From Mastigamoeba balamuthi (taxonomy: Eukaryota; Evosea; Mastigamoebida; Mastigamoebidae): a stretch of 64,000 bases of DNA. The translations under genes were made by a program, and so were the position numbers. Shown here piece by piece: positions 54,491 through 64,000 of this stretch. Position 1 is the stretch's first letter. Each line of letters opens with the position of its first letter. The stretch is taken from assembly GCA_902651635.1 (NCBI GenBank), contig CACRSC010000024.1:196275-260274 (forward strand), in the 5' to 3' direction. The notes below the pieces were generated by a model, which had not been told where the DNA came from, searched no databases, and was given only the letters and a program-made list of their open reading frames with translations.

Positions 54491-54812
54491 GAAAGCGTCA
54501 TCGTAACAGAGAGAGAGAGAAAGGGCTTCCGTGATTCCTTGTTGCTCTGTTGTGCATCCCCTGTGCTCTCTCTCTCTCTGGTTCTCTCGCTCTCGGTGCA
54601 GTTGGTAGTTTGGGTTTGCTGCGTCTCTAATGCGTGATGGGATTGAGGTATCCCAGGTAGTGACGGGGCTGGGGTCTGAATTTCCGCAGTGGACTTAGTG
54701 CCGATTTCGGAGGGTCGCTTGGCGGCTGACGTGGGGCCCAGTATCTCGGCCGTTGCGGCATTTCCGTGGTTTGTTTTGTTGGTTTGTCGTGGGGTCAGGA
54801 CAACACGAGGCC
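54491..54812. other. Spacer between the two CaaX genes
   Basis: 322 bases with a GA-rich run (54511-54523) and a matching CT-rich run (54570-54590). Nothing else seen. Confidence 0.5.
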
Positions 54813-55382
54813 ATGCCCCTCGCCACGCACGCGCTCGCTGACGGCGCCTGCTGCTGGGCCGCTCCCCGCGTGGGCCCCGCGCCCCGCGGCTGGGACGCCT
54901 CGGACACGCCCGTCCTGAGCCCCGCCAGCCCCCGCACCCGCAGGCGCGGCCTGCCCTGTCCCACCGAGGCCTCGGTCACGTGTTTTTGGTGCCCCTCGGA
55001 GCGCTGCCAGCAGCTCGTCGTCGTCCAGCGCCCCGGGTACGCTCTGGACTTGAATTTTGGTGTTTCAAATATTGTATAGCCCAAATCAATTGATTTCCGC
55101 CCTCTGCGGGGGCGAGCGAGCAGGTGGGGCCTGGTGGCCACGGGCGGCCGCTGGACGACGTTCCAGGAGGTGTTCGCGGCCTACGCCGAGCGCTGCGCGG
55201 GGCCGCGCGTGCGCCTGCAGCTGCGGGGCGTCGCGGGCCTCGGGGGGCTGCCCGTGGACCCCGCGGCCTCGGTGGGCGCCATCCGCAAGTTCCGCCTCAC
55301 GTGGCTACAGATCGCAGACCCGGCGCCCGCTGCGCAGAGGGCCCGTCTGCGCGGGGCGCCTGCGGGGTGCTCGCTGCTCTGA
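54813..55382 (+). CDS. Small unknown protein with C-terminal CaaX box (CSLL), member 2 of a tandem pair
   Basis: Exons 54813-55036 and 55124-55382, 160 aa, with the intron at the same place and phase as in member 1 (RPG|WGLVATGG). Shared segments: GPAPRGWDASD, VTCFWCPSE, TTFQEVFAAYAE, VRLQLRGVAGLGG, VGAIRKFRLTWLQ. It ends Gly-Cys-Ser-Leu-Leu, another CaaX box with terminal Leu. Conservation of the C-terminal cysteine box in both diverged copies supports real prenylation. The intron holds AAATCAATTGATTTCCGCC, the longest palindromic form of the intron element. The pair arose by tandem duplication. Confidence 0.75.
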
Positions 55383-55544
55383 GAGGGCGTGCGGTGCTCG
55401 TCTGCGTCGCCGGGGAGCTCTGGAGGACAGAGGGCAGCGGGAAGAGGTGAGAGCGGCTGCGACAAGGAGTGCTCGGGATGAAACATGATTATGCTGTGTC
55501 AATTGGAGGTTCAGATGGTCGTGGCCCACGTCCCTGTTCTGCTT

Positions 55545-55620
55545 GCTCTTCTGCCTCGTCTCAGCCATCTCTCAGAAGCAAATTGTTTAAGAGATGGCTG
55601 AGAGAAGGCAGAAGAGTAAG
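55545..55620. repeat. Long hairpin: CTTCTGCC...TCAGCCATCTCT / AGAGATGGCTGA...GGCAGAAG
   Basis: The left arm CTTCTGCCTCGTCTCAGCC continued by ATCTCT pairs with AGAGATGGCTGAGAGAAGG continued by CAGAAG across a loop of roughly 20 bases. It is at the edge of block D, where a terminal structure of a mobile unit could lie. Confidence 0.65.
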
Positions 55621-55829
55621 CAGTAAGCAGACAACACGGATGGCATTCTTACAGAAGGAATTGATAGCACATTCGAACACACCGAAGCAGCAGCAGATGG
55701 CACAGCCGAGGCGGAAGAGGTTGCTAGGCGAAGGAGGATTCGGGCAGAAGAGGGCACAGCACGCACAGAGGGCACTGACAGGCAGGCAAGGCATAAAACG
55801 CATGGAGGACGTAGGACGCAAACTAGCAC

Positions 55830-56270
55830 TATAACTGACACTCACTGTACTGAAACTGAAACTGACACTGTAACTGCAACTGACACTGAAACTGACACTG
55901 AAACTGAAACTGACACTGAAACTGTGACTGTAACTGGCACTGTAACTGAGACTGAAACTGACACTGAAACTGTGACTGCAACTGAGACTGTAACTGAAAC
56001 TGACACTGTAACTGGCACTGAAACTGACACTGAAACTGAAACTGAAACTGAGACTGTAACTGTAACTGACACTGAAACTGTGACTGTAACTGGCACTGAA
56101 ACTGGCACTGAAACTGACACTAACTGCAACTGACACTGAAAATGTGACTGTAACTGAGACTGAAACTGTCACTGAAACTGAGACTGTAACTGGCACTGTA
56201 ACTGCCACTGAAACTGAGATTGTAACTGACACTGAGACTGTAACTGGCACTGAAACTGAAACTGAGGAAG
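55830..56270. repeat. Degenerate hexamer array (ACTGNN)n, copy D
   Basis: About 72 hexamers of ACTG plus a variable dinucleotide, interrupted once near 56130 (ACTAACTGCAACTGAC). Same type as copies A-C, but the flanks differ from B and C for the first 100 bases. Confidence 0.9.
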
Positions 56271-57167
56271 GCTTGGGGTGGCGATGTGGCGATGAGTGAG
56301 CAGAAGGTACAGATGACACACACAGTAGCAGAGACCACGGACATTCTTGAGGCTTGACTGGAACTGAGGTCGACCAGACTCCAGACAGACAACAACAGCT
56401 ATTACAGAGGGCAGACAGGCACTGAGGCGGACTCCAGACAATCCCAAACAAGTATCAGACGACAGACAGCAGAGGACACAGAGAACACTATCTTCTGTTG
56501 CGCGCTTGCTGCCCTCGGATGTGCGCTAATCGTTTCTGCGCGGGTCTCTGTTAGTTTTTCTCTGTCCTGCTTGTGTGCCACGTATCTTCCTCTCTGGAGG
56601 GCAGTCTGCTCATTTGTCTTGAGCTTCTCCTGGGCGTCCGTGTGTTCCTTGTGCCCGTTTCTCCTCTGCTCTGTGCGCGCGTGTGAGTTCTGTGGCGTTC
56701 TGCTGTCTCTGGAGTCTCTCTGTGCGCTGCTCTGCTTCTCTGCGTCGTCGGGCCTTCAGGTGCGGGCATTAATTGTACTAGAGTGCGGGCGCCAATAAAG
56801 AAGTGAATCAGCTGTGACGAAGCGCGCCAGTCACCCCCCGCTAGATTCCTCCCTAGATTTCTTCTGTACGACGCTTCGTGGCTTGCGCGCGTTGTCCTGT
56901 CGCCGTCCTCCCTCGTCTCGTCCCTGTTCGCAATGCGAGCCCAGTGCGAGTGCGGTCTCTGTTTTGGTTTCCCGTTTCAATTGCTCTGCCTGTTCCACAA
57001 CTCGGGATTCTCTTTTTTTTCCCGCGCGAATTCCGCAGTTCAGGACCAGAGCGCTGCACAGTCCCCGTGAGCGCAGGACTGCTTGACGGGCCTTGCGCTG
57101 GGGCGCTGGGGCGCTGTCAGTCGGTGTCCCTCAGCAGCCCGTGGCTCCGCTGCATCCCACAGTGGAG

Positions 57168-57198
<31 letters not shown>

Positions 57199-57850
57199 TC
57201 GCAGATATTATTCCCCGGGCGCCACAGAACCACTTGATTTGCTCCCGTACGTCCGTACGCTCATACGCTGTAATCGAGTGGTTATAACTCTCTGCGGACT
57301 GTTTGCCGCACGCAGCATTTCGCACCCTTGAGAATGCCGGCGTACGGCTTATGGAGTCGTGCGCACAGCCCTGCATGCGCCTGCAGCCACAGAGCTGCCA
57401 TAGTGGTGATTTTTCCCACGCGCTCGATACGCAGTTGACGCAGATTCTGTGTCGGGCGGGAGAGGCAGACGGGACCTGTGTGGAGGCTCAGCAGGCAGGG
57501 CTGCGCGACGCGCTCCTGCGCCTGCGTACGGGCGTCGCTGCGTCGAGCTGTTCAAAGAGTGGCAGAGCCATGCAATCCACCAGAGAAGAGAGACAAGCGC
57601 TCGCGTGTGCGCTGCTGCTGTCTGTTGGTACATGCGGGCGAAGGCTCTGCGTGGGCCCACCACAGCTCCGCGCGTGGGGGCTGCGTGCGGGCTGCGGGCG
57701 CGTGTGGTGTGTGGACAGTGCAGTGTGTCTGTGTGTGTGCAGTCAGTACAATCGGCGCTCTGGGGGTCCCACGAGCGAAGGGTTCCTTGTCGGCCGCAGT
57801 GCGTGCGCCGCTGCGGTTGCAGGAGGCAGAGGGCTAGAGGGCAGCTGTCT

Positions 57851-60543
57851 CTACACAGCGCGCTCCTCATTCGCCTCGGACAGCTCCGGCGACGACGACG
57901 GCGACTTCTTGCCGCCGGCGCAGCTGGCGCTGCTGGGGGGCGTGGACGTGGAGCCCGAGGCCGAGGCCCAGTCGGGGGCGGCAAAGTGCTTGTGCATGAG
58001 GGAGCCGTGCCAGGCCGAGGCGGCGAGCAGCGCGGTGCAGGCGGCCAGCAGGGCGCCCAGCGGGAGGTCGGCGCCCATGAGGGCCGTGAAGACGACGCCG
58101 ACGCCGTGCGAGACGAGGGCGTAGGCGCTCATGACGGCGCCGTAGTACTCCTCGCGGACGGCCGTGCAGAGCACGTAGTAGTCGTACGAGTTGAGGAAGT
58201 AGGGCAGCACCTGCGAGACGCTCAGCAGCACCATGCGCGCGGCCTTGCCCAGCCGCAGCGCCGTCAGCGCCAGCGTGCACGCCCCCGTGACGACGCACAG
58301 CGCGGGCAGCGCGCGGCGGTAGTAGCGCGACGGCGGGCAGCGCAGCAGCGTGCGCGAGTAGAGGCCCGTGGCCAGCAGGAAGACGGCGTTGAGCGTGGCG
58401 CCCTGCTGCACGAGGTCGCGCAGCAGCACGCTGCTGGGCGCCGCGGGGTCCGCGCCCTCCTCCGTGGCCAGCAGCGTCACGGGGTACGCGATGGCCCCGT
58501 ACAGGAAGAAGTTGAGCAGCGCGTGCGCAAAGCTGTGCCGCACCGCCGGCGTCTGCCACACGTAGCGCGCCCTCTTGCCCGCCCACCTCCCCAGGCCCCC
58601 TCTGCGCCCGCCCTGCTCGGCGGCGGCGTCTGCGACGTACCGCTCGGCGCACTCGCACGTCGGCGTGTGCTGGCGCGACGGCGAGGGCGACGGCACGTGG
58701 GCGGCGGGCGCAGAGGGGACCGCGGGCGCGACGGGGGCCGAGGCCGCGGCGGCGCGGTGCGGGCGGCGGTGGCCGAGGAGGGCGGTGGCGGGCAGGGCGC
58801 AGAGGGCGACGTGGAGGGTCAGCGAGACGTTGGCGACGCTGAGGGCGACGCCCGCGGCGGCCAGCAGGCGCACGCACGCGGCAAAGGGCGCCCCCGAGAG
58901 CGTCAGCGCCCCCAGCACAGCAAACTCGTAGGCCTCCGACGACCTGCGGTCCCGCGGGGGGTCGGTCGGCCGTGAGTCCGGTTCCCGAACACCCCACCCA
59001 CCCCCCCACACCCGGGCGAGCGTGTGGCACGGGAAGAGGGTGGGAACCAAGTGCGAAATCTACACGAAAGATGCAGGTGCACTCCATTTATAGCGCCCCA
59101 ACGGCCCCTCTCTGGGGTCTGGGGGGCCGACGCTCCCACGGCCCCCGAGAGCCCCCGAGGTCCCTTCCCCTACCCCCCGTGGCGGAGTGGGAGTGTGGCG
59201 CACAGGTCGCCGGTGATGCCCACGAGGCCCGTCACGTGGTTCTCGGCGTCAGAGTCGTGGGCGCGGTGGCCGCCCGCGGCGGACCTGCGGTGGTCCATCG
59301 AGGCCTTGAGCAGCTTCCAGACGCCCGACATGCTCTGCAGCATGCACAGCTGCCGCGCCACGTAGAGCGACTGCGCCCACCACCCGCCCCACGAGCACAG
59401 CGTCGCGGCCACCATCCCGCACATCGCCGCCAGCTCCGCAAACGACAGCACCTGCGGGGGGGAGCAGCGGTGGGGGCCGTGAATTCGGGTTTCAATTGGG
59501 GGCATAGCGTTTTTTCGTGCGCGTTTCCAAAGGTCGCATCACCTGCGCCCCCGCGCGAAGCGGCACAGAAGAGAAAAAACCGAACCGAGCGAGGGGCCGC
59601 TGCTGCTGGCGAGCACGCGGGGCAGGACAGGCCGGAGCATGGTCTGACGAGGCCAATGGCGGGATGTCTGTCGCACGCAGGCGCAGGCGCAGGGGGCAGG
59701 GGGGCAACCAGGGCGGGAGAATAGCGCCCGAGGGCGAAGCGCTTTTCAGAGGAAATTCCGAACGAGAGAAAACTGTGGGGGGCTATTAATGGCCGGCACA
59801 GCCCACACAGACACCGCCGCACCCCCAGACGCCCCCTGACACACTGACGGGGCCCACCCCCCTGACAGCAGCCACCAGGAACGGAATCCCGGTACCGCAG
59901 CAACGCCACGGGGGCACAGGGGCGACAGAGCACCACGAGCGCAGAGGCCGATGGGCCCCCCGGGCACGGTGGCCGCACGGCCCGTCCCGGAATTACGCCA
60001 AATCACCGATAGAATGAATGCTCAGAGGAATTGCCGAAATTCAGCCCCAATTGGCGAATTGGGCCAATTGACGAATTGACGAATTGACACAACGCCGCAT
60101 CGCAGCCACCGCAGAAACCCTGGGGGCGATGAGTAGCGGGAGGCCCGGGGGCCGAGGGGAGGGAAGGGGGGCGGACCACGAGGAGGAGGCGCTGGAGGGC
60201 CGGGCGGACGAGGTCGGCGACGAGGCCGTTGAGGAGCTCGCTGGCGATCGAGACAAAGGTGCTGGCCAGCGCCCACCGCGCGTACGTGTCCACAAAGCCC
60301 CGCTCGCCCGAGGCCAGCAGCCCGTAGAGCACATACTTCTCAAAGTCCCACTGCGCGAGGCACGCGCCCCACTGCCGGCCCCCCAGAGCGCCAAGAAACG
60401 CCTGCGTTGAGTCACGGGATAATATCTCCATCAAAGGGAGGGAAAATATCTGGTACCAGGAGGCCGAATCGGAGGCACAGAGGGCGCGGCAGAGCGGGCG
60501 AGGGAGACGCGACGGTCTCGGACTCGGGGGATAGGCTGGTCAT
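57851..60543 (-). CDS. Polytopic membrane transporter, MFS-like, 4 exons
   Basis: Exons 60543-60457, 60401-60177, 59451-59204 and 58943-57851, 550 aa. At least ten hydrophobic helices can be seen, for example WALASTFVSIASELLNGLVADL, which is followed by RP as in the MFS motif between helices 2 and 3. Further helices are MCGMVAATLCSWGGWWAQSL, FAVLGALTLSGAPFAACV, ARMVLLSVSQVLPYFL and LPLGALLAACTALLAASA. A long Pro/Ser/Ala cytosolic loop with a Cys pair (TCEC) separates the two halves, as in MFS carriers. The acidic SSSPELSEANEE tail ends at the stop. The substrate is not predictable and no specific SLC family was identified. Exon 1 (29 codons) is the least certain part. The C-terminal end was copied into blocks A and C. 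Intron 1 contains AGATATTTTCC and GGAGATATTATCC. Confidence 0.65.
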
Positions 60544-61043
60544 GCAGGTGGGTTGGGGTGTTCACGGAGGCCTCGTTTGCGGTGATGGGCCGCGATTGCC
60601 GCGCACCTCTTGACCTCTGGTGAAATAAGGTGTGATGCAAAGATATGCCACAATCTGAGAGATTCCCGCCCACGTCAGCGTCGAAATCTTGCCGAAACGG
60701 GCTTCGGCCTCCCGTTCGGCAAATCCAATGCTGTTCTCTCGCCACGCAAAACCGGAGCGCTCTCGCTCGTTAGCTGTGTGCAGCGCGCAGCAATCTTATC
60801 ATCGCTGGTCCTGCAGTTTAATCCGATCGGAGAGCACTCTCTAACTGACATAAAAGAAATTGAAGCCAGGAAGAATGCCACATCAACTGCTCCACATCAA
60901 CAGCGGATGCCCTACGGAACCTCGGAGAAGATCAGCGACAAACTGGACCCGGAATATCACGATACCGTGACTTTCAAATCGCGAACCGAATCCTGCAGCT
61001 CCCAAAAATAGCCCGCGGCGGTTTCGTCTTTTTTTGCCGCTCT
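60544..61043. promoter_or_regulatory. Divergent region between the transporter and WD40 genes
   Basis: 500 bases with no supportable gene. It holds both start regions. No GATAT palindrome pair was seen, in contrast with other divergent promoters here. Confidence 0.4.
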
Positions 61044-64000
61044 ATGAGCAAACTCGGCCCACTTCTGCGCCTGTGGCCCGACGCCGGCAGTCTCCTGCAG
61101 CAGCAGGAGGCAGAGGCAGCCCTCGCAGCCCGCGAGGCCATGCGCCTCGCCCAGGCCGAGGCCCCCACTCCGCGGACTCCGGACGCCTCTCCGCGGACTC
61201 CCACCGCGGCCTCGAAGCGCGAGCGCTCGCGGAGCGGGTCCGCGGCCCCGTCCACGCGCGGCAGGCAGCTCGTCGTCAAGGACCTGCTGCGGGACATCAG
61301 CCTGGAGCGCCTCAACAGCCTCCGCAAGGTCCGCGGGCGCAAACTTCAAAATTCGGGGGGAATCAAATGAAAAGCGCAGAAATTGCGCAGCGCGCTCACG
61401 GAGGCTGATCGGGGGCCGGTTTTTTCGCCGCAGGAGTTCGAGAGGGCTGGGGGTGGAGTGAACAGGGCGCAGTTCGTCAGGGCTCTGATGGCGGTGTGCA
61501 GAGAGGCCAAGGAGGACTCGCCCTCTGGCTCCCGCGGGCTCGGCATCAGCGGCGCCTCCGACGACGTCGAGGCCATCTTCCGCCTGGCAGACCTCTTCAG
61601 TGGTAACACACCGAGCTAAACTGTCTTACTTGTCTCGATTGTCATCGACTTACCTTGCTGTTTAGCGTGAATTAAAGAGCAACTCATATTGACATTTGTC
61701 GAACAAACCGGGCAGAAATCGACATCAACGGGGACGGATCGCTTACGTTTGACGAGTTCAGCGAGTTTGTCGTGCACAACGGCGTGGACGTGTCGGACGA
61801 CGGCGGCAAGGGCCCGCCAGAGTATGTGCGGGTGCCCATCGGCGGACTTCCGGTGCCCACGTCGTCCTCCCCCGACATCACCGGCCTCCAGTTCATCCCC
61901 GACATCGACTGCGTGGTCGCCTCTGTCGGCAGCCTCGTCCGACTGTGCGTGCCGCCACAATACTTGTCTCGATTGATGAATATCATTTGATTTCGTGCCC
62001 CCAAACAAAAAGCTCACTTTACGGGCCACGCAGGTACCGCCCTGTGGTCGGGATTGACCAGCCGGAGCTGCAGCTGGTGCGAGAGTGGGGAGTGCAGAGG
62101 GGCACGATCATCACGACGGCGTTCGACCCGCTAAGTGGGCACATCGTGACGAGCGTCGCGGGCGAGCAGCTCGCTGCGTGGGACCCCGACCAGGGCTACC
62201 GCTGCCGCTGGGAGATGAACCTCAACTCCTACGCCCTCGCCGTCCACTTCCAGAACAACTTCCGATGTACAGTTCTCTTTTGTTTTCGTTTTTTACCCAC
62301 GCAGTAGTAAATTTGACTTTGTATTTTTCAAAACAAAACAGTTATGATAACTGCGAACGTCGACGGGAACCTGTACGCGTACGACGCGAGCCAGCCGCCC
62401 GACGAGATGCGGTCCAACTACAAGGCGGGCGCGGGGGACGCGGAGGAGCAGGAGGCGTCGTGGTCGCAGCTGCACCACGCGATGCAGCGCCACGAGGCCC
62501 GCAAGGAGGTCGCCAACCTCTCGTTCCCCGAGGTCTGGAAGACGCCCGCGCACGCGGGCATGGCCACGTGCATCGCCGCGCTCTCGGACAGCCAGATCTG
62601 CACGGGCGGCAGCGACGGCGTCATCAAGCTGTGGGACATCCACACGGGGGCCGTCGCCAACCAGTTCGTGGGCCACTCCAAGGGCGTCTTCAAGCTCGCC
62701 TACCACACGGGCCAGCACCTGATGATCAGCGCGGGCGCGGACCGCGACGGCCTCGTCTGGAGCCCTCTGTCCAAGAGCGCCAGCCCCCTGGGGCGTTTGC
62801 GCGGGCACCGCAGGTCGCTGGTCGGCGTCGAGGCCCTGGGGGACACGCCGTACGTGTTCACGGCGGACCAGTCGGGGGTCTTCCGGCTGTGGGACCTGCG
62901 GACGTACGAGTGCGTGCAGCGGTTCTCGATCGACGAGGAGGTCGACGGGGCCTCTGGGAAGCCCACGGCGGCGCAGCAGCAGCAGCAGCAGCAGGCGCAG
63001 ACCGCGGGGCGGGCGGGGAGCGCGAGGATGCGGGTGCCGGCCGAGGCGCTGCGGCGGCAGCGGGTGGCGGCGACGTGCCTGCTGCCGACGCACGGGCTGC
63101 TGCTGGGGGCCGGGGACCGGGAGCGGATCGAGTGCTTCCAGTGCGACTCGCCGGCCAACGCGTGGCTGACGGACGAGTTCGCGCTGCTGAGCGCGGCGTA
63201 CAGCTCGCACTCGGGGTCGGTGCTGACCATCTCTGCGCGGGACATACGGGTGTGGGAGGCGGAGACGGGGCAGCTGGTGCGGTCGCTGCGGTGCGCGGCG
63301 CAGGGGGCGGACATCAGCGCGGCGGCGGTGGACGCGTCGGGGCGGCGGGTGGCGGTGGGGGACAGCGACGGGGGCGTGCGGATCCTCAACGCGAGCGACG
63401 GGACGCCGCTGCGGAAGATGGCGGGGCACAGGTCGCTGGTGTCGGTGCTGCTGTGGACGGCGGGCGGGGCGCTGGTGAGCGCGAGCCTCGAGGGGACGAT
63501 CAGCGTGCACAGCGTGCTGGGGAGCAACACCGAGGACGCGCCCGACGCGTCGGTGCGGCCCGAGGGCGGGGACATCCTGCTGGCGACCAAGAGCGACGAC
63601 CTCAACGTGGTGGCGACGGCGCACTCGGACGGCGGCGTGCGCATGTGGACGGTGCTCGACGGCGGGGGCGAGGGGCGGCGGACGTCGATCGCGGGCGACG
63701 GGCAGTCGCTGCGGGCGCACCGGAGCGACGTCACGGCCATCGCGTTCCTGGACCCCTACGCGCTGGCGGTGAGCTGCGACAGCACCGGGGGCGTCTGCCT
63801 CTGGACGGCGCGGCCGGCGGGGTGCCAGTTCAAGGTGCTGTACCAGTGGCCCAACCTGCACACGGGCTCGTCGGCCTGCGCCGTGACGGACCTGGCGTTC
63901 CTGAGCGCCGAGTGCGTGCTGGTGACGGGCGACGAGCACGGCGAGGTCAAGTTCTGGAGCCTCGCCAACCTCATGCTGCACTACTGCCTGCACCCGCGGG
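61044..64000 (+). CDS. EF-hand/WD40 repeat protein of the WDR49/WDR64 type, cut by the window end
   Basis: Exons 61044-61328, 61380-61602, 61716-61944, 62034-62266 and 62342 to beyond 64000, in frame throughout; about 870 aa visible. The N-terminal ~95 aa are charged, with SPRTP-type repeats. An EF-hand region follows, whose canonical loop is DINGDGSLTFDEF (exon 3). The rest is WD40 propeller: ICTGGSDGVIKLWD, ISAGADRDGLVWS, VFTADQSGVFRLWD, ISARDIRVWE, VAVGDSDGGVRILN, LVSASLEGTISVHS, ATAHSDGGVRMWT and VTGDEHGEVKFWS. That is one EF-hand unit plus two propellers' worth of blades. Members in animals and flagellates are associated with cilia, and a role in a flagellum is inferred. A CAG run (62978-62999) encodes a Gln tract. 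A calcium-regulated scaffold is likely. Introns again begin GTGCGT or GTCCGC. Confidence 0.85.

Larger units (their letters stand above)
55383..57850. repeat. Segmental duplication block D, 3' of the transporter
   Basis: Probably the parent locus of blocks A, B and C: the same landmarks lie in order next to the intact transporter gene. They are a hairpin (55548-55618), a hexamer array (55830-56270), GGGCGCCAATAAAGAAGTGAATCAG (56787), TTTCCCGCGCGAA (about 57017-57029), and GAAGGGTTCCTTGTCGGCC (57778) leading into the transporter stop. A (CT)n run lies at 57172-57198. No intact gene within. Confidence 0.75.

Noticed and set aside
57867-59087. A 400-codon frame overlapping the transporter in another reading frame
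   Set aside because: The real frame has regular membrane helices. The overlapping frame is Arg/Gly/Pro-rich and arises from GC bias.
62293-63993. A 566-codon open frame antisense to the WD40 gene
   Set aside because: Explained by high GC in the third codon position of the sense gene, which removes stops from the antisense frame. The translation is Arg/Val/His-rich without motifs.

Overview
This is nuclear DNA from a single-celled eukaryote. Genes are split by short GT-AG introns, there are no operons, and the products are eukaryote-specific: RIOK3, UBA3, maspardin, PARP, TM2, RING and TRIM-like proteins, a C1/C2-type adenylyl cyclase pair, and a WDR49/WDR64-like EF-hand WD40 protein. Most exons are very GC-rich, and many introns open with GTGCGC or GTGCGT rather than GTAAGT. 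The cAR-like receptor and the cyclases would fit an amoebozoan or another free-living amoeboflagellate. That placement is inference only.

Layout. 0-3 kb: the tail of one gene, then RIOK3 (-). 3.4-3.9 kb: a TM2-domain protein (+), followed by a repeat block to about 5.9 kb. 6.3-9.3 kb (-): a nine-exon gene joining a signal peptide, a 2H-phosphodiesterase ectodomain and a seven-helix receptor. 10.1-12.0 kb (-): maspardin/SPG21, divergent from an ADP-ribosyltransferase/SEL1-repeat protein (12.2-14.4 kb, +). 14.3-17.8 kb: a duplicated repeat block carrying copied gene tails. 18.3-28.4 kb: two head-to-head receptor adenylyl cyclase genes. 29.7-32.3 kb (-): UBA3. 32.6-35.6 kb (-): a membrane protein with an FG-GAP propeller outside and a PARP catalytic domain inside. 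36.2-37.0 kb: a RING-H2 protein. 37.8-43.4 kb: two DUF4419 copies, one cut by an assembly gap. 43.8-44.9 kb: a TRIM-like protein. 45-51.5 kb: gene-poor DNA with transposon and helicase remnants and hairpin-rich repeats. 51.6-53.0 kb (-): a third DUF4419 copy. 53.7-55.4 kb: a tandem pair of small proteins with C-terminal CaaX boxes. 55.5-57.9 kb: a repeat block. 57.9-60.5 kb (-): a polytopic MFS-like transporter. 61.0-64.0 kb: the WD40 gene, cut by the window end.

The most unusual genes deal with nucleotides and signalling. These are a receptor with an apparently catalytic 2H phosphodiesterase ectodomain, two receptor-type adenylyl cyclases, a transmembrane PARP with an integrin-like propeller, and an R-S-E-type ADP-ribosyltransferase fused to SEL1 repeats. 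Whether they act together is untested; proximity in a eukaryotic genome is weak evidence.

Splice models for RIOK3, the 2H receptor, SPG21, ART-SEL1, UBA3, FG-GAP-PARP, RING, two DUF4419 genes, TRIM-like, both CaaX genes, the transporter and the WD40 gene were built by hand. Every junction keeps frame, and for complete genes the exon lengths sum to a multiple of three. The cyclase genes have many exons and were modelled only in part.
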